Source of the DNA: JBEVOS01 sp044226655
GTDB lineage: Bacteria > Pseudomonadota > Alphaproteobacteria > Caulobacterales > Aquidulcibacteraceae
Direction of reading: 5' to 3'
Length of the DNA stretch: 64,000 nt
Assembly: GCA_044226655.1 (NCBI GenBank)
Contig: JBGAGO010000003.1
Span: forward strand, 62,001 to 126,000
A program made the translations under genes and the position numbers. Below are positions 40,893 through 50,147 of the stretch, one piece after another. Within the stretch, counting starts at the first letter, position 1; the number at the start of each line of letters is the position of its first letter. The notes under the pieces are model-generated. The model saw only the letters and a list, made by a program, of their open reading frames with translations. It made no database searches and had not been told where the DNA came from.

Positions 40893-41339
40893 GTGCGCGC
40901 ACCACGGATTTTGATCATCATCGGCGCGGGTTTCTTATCGGCATTGGGCGCGAGCGCACAAACGCCGCCGTCCGGCCCTCCGCGGGCGCATTTCGCCGAT
41001 CTGGACGCCAATCACGACGGCGCCGTCACGCGCGCGGAATTCGACGCCGGCCAGGCCGCGCGCTTCGCGCGCATGGACGCCAATCATGACGGGCGCATCT
41101 CGGCCGAGGAACGCGCGGCGGCCTTTGGCGGCGCGCCGCAGGGCGGCCCGCCGCCCCAAGGCGGCCCTGGCCCGGACCGTGCGCGCGGCCCCTTCAACCC
41201 CGACGCCAACAATGACGGCGTGATCTCGCGTGCGGAGTTCGACGCCCAGTCCGCCGCCATGTTCGCGCATCTCGACGCCGACCATGATGGCCGCGTCACG
41301 CAGGCGGAGATCGACGCCGCCCGTCCGCACCGCGACTGA
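40893..41339 (+). CDS. Exported EF-hand calcium-binding protein
   Basis: A 148-residue protein starting at GTG with a signal peptide (ILIIIGAGFLSALGASAQ). Four canonical EF-hand loops are visible: DANHDGAVTRAE (38-49), DANHDGRISAEE (62-73), DANNDGVISRAE (104-115) and DADHDGRVTQAE (128-139), separated in the middle by a Pro/Gly/Gln-rich linker. It should bind calcium in the periplasm. The role (sensor or buffer) is unknown. It is followed by a repeat and stands alone in its orientation. Confidence 0.88.
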   Translation: MRAPRILIIIGAGFLSALGASAQTPPSGPPRAHFADLDANHDGAVTRAEFDAGQAARFARMDANHDGRISAEERAAAFGGAPQGGPPPQGGPGPDRARGPFNPDANNDGVISRAEFDAQSAAMFAHLDADHDGRVTQAEIDAARPHRD

Positions 41340-41348
41340 TGCTCTCAA

Positions 41349-41527
41349 GCGCTTCCGGTTTGAACGGCTCTCTCTCTGTCATTCCGGCCGGAGCCGCGGG
41401 CGAGCGCGGCGTAGAGCCGGAACCTAGGGGGTGGCGGCGCGCGCGTCTTCCACTGGGTTCCGGGTCTCGCTTCGCGAGCCCGGAATGACAGAAATGGAGA
41501 GAAAAGTATCATTCAAACCGGAAGCGC
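41349..41527. repeat. Nested palindromic repeat, CCGGAACCCAGGGG-like family (copy 2)
   Basis: An outer perfect 16-base pair (GCGCTTCCGGTTTGAA at 41349-41364, its complement at 41512-41527) encloses GTCATTCCGG (41378) and CCGGAATGAC (41480-41489), with GAGCCGGAACC and GGGTTCCGGGTC inside. It lies directly against the stop codon of the PP2C gene. The nested symmetry allows one long hairpin of about 180 bases. Confidence 0.85.
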
Positions 41528-41528
41528 G

Positions 41529-42344
41529 TTACGTCAGCCGCAGCAGCAGCGCCGTCGCGTCGTCGGATTTTTTCCAGCGCGGATGCTGCGCGCCGCCGGA
41601 ATCGGCGCTTTCGATGGCGCGCAATTCCGCGCCCAGCGCATGCAAGCCCTTGTCCACCGCCGCCTGCACCAGGCCTGCTGCATCATAGACCGCGTAGCGA
41701 TCTGTGAGCGCGGCGAAGCCATCGGTGGCCAAAAGGATGTGTGCGGGCCGCGTCAGCGCCGCCGCATGCGCGCGCGCATGATCGGCCGCGATCGGGTCTA
41801 CGCCGAACACCCAATAGGAGCCCTCTGTGTTGTGCGTGGCGCGCTGCGCGCGCAGATGCGCCATCACATCGCCGCGCGCAAGCAGCGGGCCATCGCCGCC
41901 TTGCGCGAAGCGCGCCGCGTCCTGCGTCTCGCGATCGGCCGCCTTGGGCCGCCCGCCGAAGGCGAAGCTTGCGCCCGCCGCGTCGAGGCAGAAGCAACGG
42001 CTGTCGCCCAGTTCCAGCACGGCGATTCCGCCCGCATTCTCCTCCATCAGCACCATCGAGGCCGTCGGCAATTTCCAGCGCTCGGCGACATCGGGAAAGT
42101 CCGCGCGCGCATCCGCCGCCGCGGCCCGCATCAGCGCGCGCAGATCGCCCGTCGCGCCATGCAGGAACGCGTTGGCGCGCTGCGCGATCCACGCCGCATC
42201 GGATGCCGCCCCGCTCAAAGGCGCGTCGTGCAGATCGGTCGCGCCATCGATCATCCACGCGCGGGGCGCGCGCAGACCGCAGGCGTCGTCGTTCTGTTTG
42301 GCGCGGTCGCCGGCGAGCGACAGCTGCTCAACGAATGTCAGCAA
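41529..42344 (-). CDS. PP2C family serine/threonine phosphatase
   Basis: A 271-residue cytoplasmic phosphatase. It has RAWMIDGATDLHDA (first metal Asp), VLELGDSRCFCL, then ILLATDGFAALTDRY and KKSDDATALLLRLT at the C-terminus, the four conserved PP2C acidic positions. The usual length is 240-270 residues. It is Mn/Mg-dependent; the partner kinase is not in the window. The start ATG is preceded by few ribosome-site bases. Its stop abuts the palindromic repeat at 41349-41527. The MaoC gene lies 6 bases upstream in the same orientation, so the two are probably co-transcribed. Confidence 0.88.
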   Translation of the reverse strand: MLTFVEQLSLAGDRAKQNDDACGLRAPRAWMIDGATDLHDAPLSGAASDAAWIAQRANAFLHGATGDLRALMRAAAADARADFPDVAERWKLPTASMVLMEENAGGIAVLELGDSRCFCLDAAGASFAFGGRPKAADRETQDAARFAQGGDGPLLARGDVMAHLRAQRATHNTEGSYWVFGVDPIAADHARAHAAALTRPAHILLATDGFAALTDRYAVYDAAGLVQAAVDKGLHALGAELRAIESADSGGAQHPRWKKSDDATALLLRLT

Positions 42345-42350
42345 GGCCGA

Positions 42351-42794
42351 TCAGTCTTTGAAGACCATGGAGATCGTTTCCGCGATGCAGGCCGGCTTCT
42401 CTTCGCCCTCGATCTCGATCGTGCATTCGTTGATGAGCTGCAGGCCGCCGCTGCGCGGTTCGGCCGAGAGCAGCTTCTGGCGCAGCCGCACGCGCTTGCC
42501 GATGCGCACCATGTTGGTGAAGCGCACTTTGTTGGAGCCGTAATTGATGCCGCGCGTCACGCCATCGACGCGGAGCATGCCCTGGCTCAAGAACGGGATC
42601 AGCGAGAGCGTGAGATAGCCATGCGCGATCGGCCCGCCGAGTTCGCGCTTGGCGCGCTCAACGTCGACATGGATCCATTGATGATCGCCCGTGGCGTCGG
42701 CGAATTTGTTGACGCGGTCCTGCGTGATCTCCAGCCAATCGGAGACGCCCGTCTCCTTGCCGACCATCGTGTGAATGTCTGCGAACGTGACCAT
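42351..42794 (-). CDS. MaoC-like (R)-specific enoyl-CoA hydratase
   Basis: A 147-residue hot-dog-fold hydratase. The catalytic segment is FADATGDHQWIHVDVERAKR with AHGYLTLSLIPFLSQG (the Asp/His dyad in ATGDHQWIH and the Ser/Gly of AHGY). It would hydrate short enoyl-CoA to the (R)-3-hydroxyacyl form, linking fatty-acid oxidation to other pools; the physiological acyl chain is unknown. It lies directly upstream of the PP2C gene and downstream of a secreted protein gene in the same orientation. Confidence 0.9.
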   Translation of the reverse strand: MVTFADIHTMVGKETGVSDWLEITQDRVNKFADATGDHQWIHVDVERAKRELGGPIAHGYLTLSLIPFLSQGMLRVDGVTRGINYGSNKVRFTNMVRIGKRVRLRQKLLSAEPRSGGLQLINECTIEIEGEEKPACIAETISMVFKD

Positions 42795-42824
42795 GATGCT
42801 TCCTCCGCTCAGCTCTGCGCCAGC

Positions 42825-43220
42825 TTAGCGCGCGCAGCGGGCCTGCGTCAGCACACGTTGCGGGGCGCTGCGCCGCATTGCCGCCTCGCCGCTGCGGAAA
42901 CCGCGCGCGCGGCACACAGCCTCAGCCTCGGCGGCGCAGCTTGCGGCGCTGCAATGCGCGTTCGTGAGCACCAGCATTTGCGCTGGCGCCGGGGGCGCGG
43001 GCGGGGCGGGCGGCGCCTCGGGCGCGGGCGGCGGCGTCAGCGCGGCGATCTGGGCGTCGAGCTGCGCCACCTGCCGCTCCAGCCGATAGATGCGGCAGCG
43101 CGGCCTGTCATAGCGGCAATGGGGATGGATCGTTTCGATGGCGCGCGCCGTAGGCTCGGCCTGAACCGGCGCCGGCGTCCAAAGCAGAACCGCAAAAGCC
43201 AGGAGGAGCAGCGTGCGCAT
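42825..43220 (-). CDS. Exported cysteine-containing hypothetical protein
   Basis: A 131-residue protein with a signal peptide (MRTLLLLAFAVLLWTPAPVQ, cut near QAE), a short coiled-coil (RIYRLERQVAQLDAQIAALT), a proline/alanine linker and a cysteine-rich end (NAHCSAASCAAEAEAVCRAR). The linker suggests two small parts tethered in the periplasm. AAGGA stands upstream of the ATG. No family is recognised. It is divergent from purL. Confidence 0.65.
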   Translation of the reverse strand: MRTLLLLAFAVLLWTPAPVQAEPTARAIETIHPHCRYDRPRCRIYRLERQVAQLDAQIAALTPPPAPEAPPAPPAPPAPAQMLVLTNAHCSAASCAAEAEAVCRARGFRSGEAAMRRSAPQRVLTQARCAR

Positions 43221-43306
43221 CACAGCAAGTCCTTGATCTTCTTCAGAGACTTTTCGCGACCTTAGCGCCGATTGCCCGCCGGGGCGAGCGCCTTTAAGAG
43301 CCCCGC

Positions 43307-45538
<2,232 letters not shown>

Positions 45539-45549
45539 CGCGCTGGTTT

Positions 45550-45571
45550 GCTCCCCCGCTTGCGGGGGAGC
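45550..45571 (+). terminator. G/C hairpin after purL
   Basis: GCTCCCCCGC-TT-GCGGGGGAGC is a perfect 10-base stem with a 2-base loop, 11 bases after the purL stop and 14 bases before the gor ATG, followed by TTAAGG. It may terminate purL or be another repeat copy. Confidence 0.6.
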
Positions 45572-45584
45572 TTAAGGACCTTCG

Positions 45585-46946
45585 ATGGCCAAATTCGACT
45601 ACGATCTTTTCGTCATCGGCGCCGGCTCGGGCGGCGTGCGGGCGGCGCGGCTGGCGGGGCAGACGGGCGCGCGCGTCGGCATCGCGGAGGAGTACCGCAT
45701 CGGCGGCACCTGCGTGATCCGCGGCTGCATCCCGAAAAAGCTGCTCGTCTACGCCTCCGAGTTTTCGCAGGATTTCAAGGACGCGAAGGGCTTCGGCTGG
45801 ACCGTCGAATGGGCGTCCTTCGATTGGCCGACCTTGCGCGCCAATGTGCAGGACGAGGTGACGCGCCTGTCCGGCATTTACGAAGCCAATATGGAGAAGG
45901 CGAAGGTCGAAATCTTTGAAGACCGCGCCGTGCTCGCCGGCCCCAATGCGGTGAAGCTCGCGCGTCAGGAAGCGCCGTTCACGGCCGAGCGCATCGTCGT
46001 GGCGACCGGCGGGCGCGCCTCGCGGCCGACCGGGCTCAAGGGCGAAGAGCTCGCCATCACCTCGAACGAAGCGTTTCTGCTGGAAAAGCTGCCGGCCTCG
46101 ATCGTGATCGCCGGCGGCGGCTACATCGCGGTCGAATTCGCCACCATCTTTTCCGGCCTCGGCGTCGAGACCACGATCGTCTATCGCGGCGATAAAATCC
46201 TGCGCGGCTTCGACGAAGACATCCGCGATCATGTCCAAGCCGAACTGAGGCGCACGGGCGTACGCATCATCACCGACGCGACGTTCACGGAGCTCGCGCC
46301 GGCCGGTGAGATGAAGCTGGCGACGCTCTCGACCGGCGCGCAGCTCGAAGCCGAGCAGATCATGTTCGCGATCGGGCGTGAGCCCAATACCGAAGGCCTC
46401 GGCCTGCGCGAAGCGGGCGTCAAGCTTACGGCGCGCGGCGCGATTTCCGTCGATGACTATTCACGGTCATCGACGCCCTCGATCTTCGCGCTGGGCGATG
46501 TGACCGACCGCGTCAATCTCACGCCCGTCGCCATCCGCGAAGCCGTCGCCTTCGCCGAAACCGAATTCCACAACCGCCCGACCGCGTTCGATCACGCCGA
46601 CATCCCGACAGCGGTGTTCTGCCGGCCCCATGTCGGCGCCGTCGGCTGCAATGAAACGCAGGCCCGCGCCGCGTTCGGCGAGATCGATATCTACAAAACC
46701 AATTTCCGGCCGATGAAGAACATTCTCGCGCGCAATGATGAGCGCACGCTGATGAAGCTCATCGTCAAGCGGGCCGATCAAAAGGTCGTCGGCGTCCATA
46801 TCGCCGGTCCCGAAGGGCCGGAACTGGCGCAGATGGCCGCCATCGCCGTCAAAGCCGGGCTCACCAAAGCGCAATGGGATGCAACATGCGCGTTGCATCC
46901 CACCGCCGCCGAAGAGCTCGTGCTGATGCGCGAGCCCCAACGCTAA
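45585..46946 (+). CDS. gor: Glutathione-disulfide reductase
   Basis: A 453-residue flavoprotein that reduces oxidised glutathione with NADPH. The FAD motif is FVIGAGSGGVRAARLAG. The redox disulfide is in GGTCVIRGCIPKK (Cys43, Cys48). The NADPH-binding region IVIAGGGYIAVEFATIFSG follows, and the C-terminal active-site histidine is in LHPTAAEELVLMRE. GSSG-specific features in the dimer interface are consistent with Gor rather than lipoamide dehydrogenase. Together with gloA, the GST and the GFA protein, it points to glutathione as the main low-molecular thiol. Confidence 0.96.
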   Translation: MAKFDYDLFVIGAGSGGVRAARLAGQTGARVGIAEEYRIGGTCVIRGCIPKKLLVYASEFSQDFKDAKGFGWTVEWASFDWPTLRANVQDEVTRLSGIYEANMEKAKVEIFEDRAVLAGPNAVKLARQEAPFTAERIVVATGGRASRPTGLKGEELAITSNEAFLLEKLPASIVIAGGGYIAVEFATIFSGLGVETTIVYRGDKILRGFDEDIRDHVQAELRRTGVRIITDATFTELAPAGEMKLATLSTGAQLEAEQIMFAIGREPNTEGLGLREAGVKLTARGAISVDDYSRSSTPSIFALGDVTDRVNLTPVAIREAVAFAETEFHNRPTAFDHADIPTAVFCRPHVGAVGCNETQARAAFGEIDIYKTNFRPMKNILARNDERTLMKLIVKRADQKVVGVHIAGPEGPELAQMAAIAVKAGLTKAQWDATCALHPTAAEELVLMREPQR

Positions 46947-46953
46947 AGCATGT

Positions 46954-46977
46954 CCCCCTCCCCGTGAGGGGAGGGGG
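46954..46977. terminator. Hairpin between convergent gor and exported-protein genes
   Basis: CCCCCTCCCC-GTGA-GGGGAGGGGG is a perfect 10-base stem, 7 bases after the gor stop and 7 bases before the convergent gene's stop. It is probably a bidirectional terminator, and it has the same sequence type as the palindrome at the IS target. Confidence 0.7.
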
Positions 46978-46984
46978 TTAGCTA

Positions 46985-47524
46985 TCAACTGCGCCCCGGC
47001 CCGCGCGGGCCGCCCTGCAGATCATAGCCATCCCGGTCGCGCCGCTCGTCGCGGTTGTCGCGTTGATAGGGCGCGTCATCGCCGCGCCAGCCATCGCGGC
47101 GCCAATCGTCGCGGCCCCAGGCGTCGGCGCGCAGACGCGGCGGGAACGGCGCGAAAATGCGATCGACGCGATACTCCGAATGGCCGCGATAGACGTTCAC
47201 GAGGCAGCCGCGCGGATTGCAGCGGTCGGTGTACTGATAGGTGAAGCCCGGCCGGAAATAATAGGGCGCGGCGGTGAACGCGTAGAACAGCCGGTCGTCG
47301 CGCTGGAGGTTCATTGCGCCGCGCTGCGTGACGATGGTGAGGCTGGGGCGGGAGCGGCGCCAATCCGGGCCGCCGCGAACATCGCCGCGCGGGCCGTCGC
47401 GGTAGCCGTCATCATGATAGGACGGGCCGGGCGGCGGGCCGCGAAAATCCTGCGCCGAAGCAGGCAGCGCCGCCAAGGTCGATGCGCCGAGCAGGGCCGC
47501 GGTCAAGAGCGCCTTCATTTTCAT
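46985..47524 (-). CDS. Exported Arg/Asp/Gly-rich hypothetical protein
   Basis: A 179-residue exported protein. ATG 47524 has GGGAG upstream. The signal peptide ends ASAQ. The first part of the mature protein is Pro/Gly/Asp-rich, the middle is folded-looking (LTIVTQRGAMNLQRDDRLFY, then PYYFRPGFTYQYTDRCNPRG, CLVNVYRGHSEYRVDRIFAP), and the tail is Arg/Asp repeats (RRDGWRGDDAPYQRDNRDER). The single CNPRGC pair may form a disulfide. It resembles RcnB-like periplasmic proteins in style, but no motif proves that. Confidence 0.7.
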   Translation of the reverse strand: MKMKALLTAALLGASTLAALPASAQDFRGPPPGPSYHDDGYRDGPRGDVRGGPDWRRSRPSLTIVTQRGAMNLQRDDRLFYAFTAAPYYFRPGFTYQYTDRCNPRGCLVNVYRGHSEYRVDRIFAPFPPRLRADAWGRDDWRRDGWRGDDAPYQRDNRDERRDRDGYDLQGGPRGPGRS

Positions 47525-47711
47525 CACTTTAGCTCCCGGTGGGACGTTCGTCCTCGTCGCGGGGAGATGTGCCAGGATGCGTCTGAACCATGACTGAGTG
47601 TGTGCAGAGCTTTCCCTTCAGCTGGCGCGCGCCCTAAAATTAACCGAAAACTTACGCTGAGGATTCACCGTCCCGCGCTTTCCGCAGGATGCGATATTCG
47701 GGGGAGAACCC

Positions 47712-48584
47712 ATGCCCGCGCGGCTCGTCTCGGTGATCAACATGAAAGGGGGCGTCGGCAAATCGACGACCTCGGTGTCGTTGGCGGAAACGCTCGCCGT
47801 GCATCAGCGCCGCCGCGTTCTGCTGATCGATCTCGATCCGCAGACCAATTGCTCGATCATGATCGCAGGCCCCGAGAAATGGGCCGATCTGCGCGACGCC
47901 GAGCGCACGCTCGATTTCTATTTCGAAGCCTATGTGGCGCAGGAAAAGCCAAAGCCTTTCCGCTCGCTGATCGAGACCAAGGTCACCGATCTCAAAGGCT
48001 CGCCCGATGTGTCGTTGATCGCCGCCGCGCCGGAATTCCGCATCGTCGAACGCGACATGATCGAGAGCTTCGTCAATCGCGGCTACAAGATCGACAACAT
48101 CCAGCGCTGGATTTGCGAGCGCTTCGCCAACGGGCTCAAGAACATCGTCAACGAATACGATGTCATCCTGATCGATTGCCCGCCCGGCATTTCGCTGTTC
48201 GCCGAAGCGGCCCTCATCGCCGCCGACGCGATCCTGGTGCCGACGATTCCGGATTATGTCTCGCGCCTCGGCCTCATCACGTTCCGCAAGCGCGCCCTCA
48301 GGCTCATCAATGAACGCCGCGGCGGGCCGTCGCAGCTCTACGTGCTGGCTACGAAGTATGACGAGGATATGAGCCTGCACCGGTCTGAAGCCGGCGTGCT
48401 CAAGGAAAATCTCGGCGCGGCCATGTTCGATGTGCGCATTCCCCAGCACGTCGATATCGCGCGCGCCGCCGAATGGAGTGATCGGCCGCGCACGTTCGAG
48501 CAGAAATACGGGGATATGTCGCCGATCATCAAAAAGCTCGGCGAGGAATTCATCGCCAAGCTCGAGGCGGGGCCCGTGCTGTGA
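47712..48584 (+). CDS. ParA-family ATPase (orphan)
   Basis: A 290-residue deviant-Walker ATPase. The P-loop is INMKGGVGKSTTSVSLAETL (two lysines, residues 12 and 17, as in ParA/MinD). Walker A' RRVLLIDLDPQTNCS and VILIDCPPGISLFAEAALIA follow. A central acidic/basic insertion (RTLDFYFEAYVAQEKPKPFR) is longer than in minimal ParA. It is not next to a ParB/parS-like gene but overlaps a 140-residue unknown protein by four bases. Orphan ParA proteins of this kind position cellular cargo (chemoreceptor arrays, carboxysomes, pili). The cargo here may be the unknown partner; this is inference. Confidence 0.88.
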   Translation: MPARLVSVINMKGGVGKSTTSVSLAETLAVHQRRRVLLIDLDPQTNCSIMIAGPEKWADLRDAERTLDFYFEAYVAQEKPKPFRSLIETKVTDLKGSPDVSLIAAAPEFRIVERDMIESFVNRGYKIDNIQRWICERFANGLKNIVNEYDVILIDCPPGISLFAEAALIAADAILVPTIPDYVSRLGLITFRKRALRLINERRGGPSQLYVLATKYDEDMSLHRSEAGVLKENLGAAMFDVRIPQHVDIARAAEWSDRPRTFEQKYGDMSPIIKKLGEEFIAKLEAGPVL

Positions 48585-49003
48585 GCGTCGCGCGCACGCT
48601 TCTGCGCTTAGCGCGCGAGGTGCGGCGCGAAGCCAAGCGCAATCCCGAATTCGCCGCGCGGCTCGACGCCGTGTTTCAAGCGCATGAATCTCAGCGCGAA
48701 CTGCCGGATGCGCTGATCGAAGAGGTCAAGCGCGGCGATGACGTCGTCGAGACGGAATCCGAAGCGCCGCCGCCGCCCGATCTCAATCCGGTGGGCCTGT
48801 TCGCGCGCGAAGGCGCCGATGGGCTGAAGGCAGCTCTGATCGACAACGCGCTCGATGCAGAGGCGCTGCGCGCGCTCATCCTTGAACACAATCTCGATCC
48901 CGGCGGCGAAGCCGAGGATTTGGACCGCGCCGCCCTCGTCGCCCACATCGTCGCCACCGCCGAACGGCGGGTCCAGCGCGACCGGAAGATGTTCGACTAT
49001 TAG
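48581..49003 (+). CDS. Hypothetical protein coupled to the ParA-like ATPase
   Basis: A 140-residue protein read from a GTG overlapping the ParA stop. The N-terminal part is basic and helical (SVARTLLRLAREVRREAKRN), followed by an acidic/proline linker and a helical C-terminal part (GLKAALIDNALDAEALRALI, then EDLDRAALVAHIVATAERRV). A Pro-Pro-Pro-Pro stretch (residues 62-65) joins the halves. The pattern (basic N-terminus that could stimulate the ATPase, helical C-terminus) fits a ParA partner, but no family with known function is recognised. Confidence 0.7.
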   Translation: MSVARTLLRLAREVRREAKRNPEFAARLDAVFQAHESQRELPDALIEEVKRGDDVVETESEAPPPPDLNPVGLFAREGADGLKAALIDNALDAEALRALILEHNLDPGGEAEDLDRAALVAHIVATAERRVQRDRKMFDY

Positions 49004-49008
49004 GGGCG

Positions 49009-50025
49009 CTAGCCGACCGGTTCGATCAGCGCATCGCGTAGTGGCGCGATCCATGTGTTCGCCGACAGATCCCAGATCGGAAACGCGCCGGCGAAATCCC
49101 AGGCGCACCAGCTGGCGCCTTCGCTCTCGAATGCGGTGCGTACCTCGCGCGTCCACAGCGCACGCTGCGCGACCGGCACGGCGGCGTTGACGCCGAACTC
49201 GCCCAATTGCAGCGGCAGTTGCAGGGCGCGGGCCCAATCGGCCGCCTGCTTGGCGTGCGCGCGCACCGCGGCGATGTCGGCATCGGTTCCCCAGGGCCGC
49301 CCGAAGCGCGGGGCTTCGGCGCCGAGAAAGCTGGCGTTCTCATGCGTGAACGCGTGCGGCTCATAATAGTGCACGGTGATGGCGGCGTTCGGCGTATCGG
49401 GCGGCGACCAGGCGCTGAGCCCGTCGATCGAATTCCAGTTCGGCCCGCCGAACACGATGAGGCGGTGCGGATGGATCGCGCGGATCACGCGCGCGGCCTC
49501 GCCCTGGAGATCGGTCAGCGTCGCGCCAGTCCAGGCCGGCCCGTTGGGTTCGTTGAGCAGTTCGAAGATGACGCCCGGCGGGGCGCCCGCGAACGCCTCC
49601 GCGATCTGGCGCCAGATCGCCAGGAAGCGCGCCCGCTCGGTCCGCGGATCGGCGTTGAGCGCTTCATAATGATGGACGTCGATCTGGATTTTGAGTCCAA
49701 GCGCCAGCGCATAGGCCGCGATCGCCGAGACCCGCGACAAGAGGGCGGGCGCGATCCGATGCGGCCGCGTCGCTTCGGTCTGCAAATCCCAGCGCACCGG
49801 CAGGCGCACGCCATCGAACCCCGCGCTCTTGATGGCCGCCAGATGCTCGGGCGCGACCGTATAGCCCCATTCGCCCTCGCGGGGCGCTTCGAGCGCATTG
49901 CCGAGGTTGACGCCGCGTCGCATCGGGAAGACGGGCAGGGGCGCCTGCGCCGCTTGGGTGCGGCCGCACGCGGCCAAGGGAGCAGCAAGAGCCGCCACGG
50001 AGGCGAGAAAGGCGCGCCGATTCAC
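49009..50025 (-). CDS. Glycoside hydrolase family 5 protein, exported
   Basis: A 338-residue GH5 enzyme. From GTG 50025 the N-terminus is MNRRAFLASVAALAAPLAAC, a signal with RR that could use Tat and a Cys suggesting a lipoprotein. The TIM-barrel motifs include MRRGVNLGNALEAP, FDGVRLPVRWD, the acid/base Glu in FELLNEPNGPAW and the nucleophile Glu in LQLGEFGVNA, with HYYEPHAFTH between. It would cut beta-1,4-linked polysaccharide (cellulase-like); the exact glycan is unknown. It converges with the ParA partner gene (3 bases between stops) and is divergent from pccA. Confidence 0.9.
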   Translation of the reverse strand: MNRRAFLASVAALAAPLAACGRTQAAQAPLPVFPMRRGVNLGNALEAPREGEWGYTVAPEHLAAIKSAGFDGVRLPVRWDLQTEATRPHRIAPALLSRVSAIAAYALALGLKIQIDVHHYEALNADPRTERARFLAIWRQIAEAFAGAPPGVIFELLNEPNGPAWTGATLTDLQGEAARVIRAIHPHRLIVFGGPNWNSIDGLSAWSPPDTPNAAITVHYYEPHAFTHENASFLGAEAPRFGRPWGTDADIAAVRAHAKQAADWARALQLPLQLGEFGVNAAVPVAQRALWTREVRTAFESEGASWCAWDFAGAFPIWDLSANTWIAPLRDALIEPVG

Positions 50026-50147
50026 GCGAGAAGCGTACGCCAGCTTTCTCACCGCCGCGTTGCCGCCCGTCACGCCCCAGGGAACGAACCGACCATTTGC
50101 GCAAGTTTCAGGCGCGCTTTACGACCGTTTCCGCTCGGAGGGGCTGA

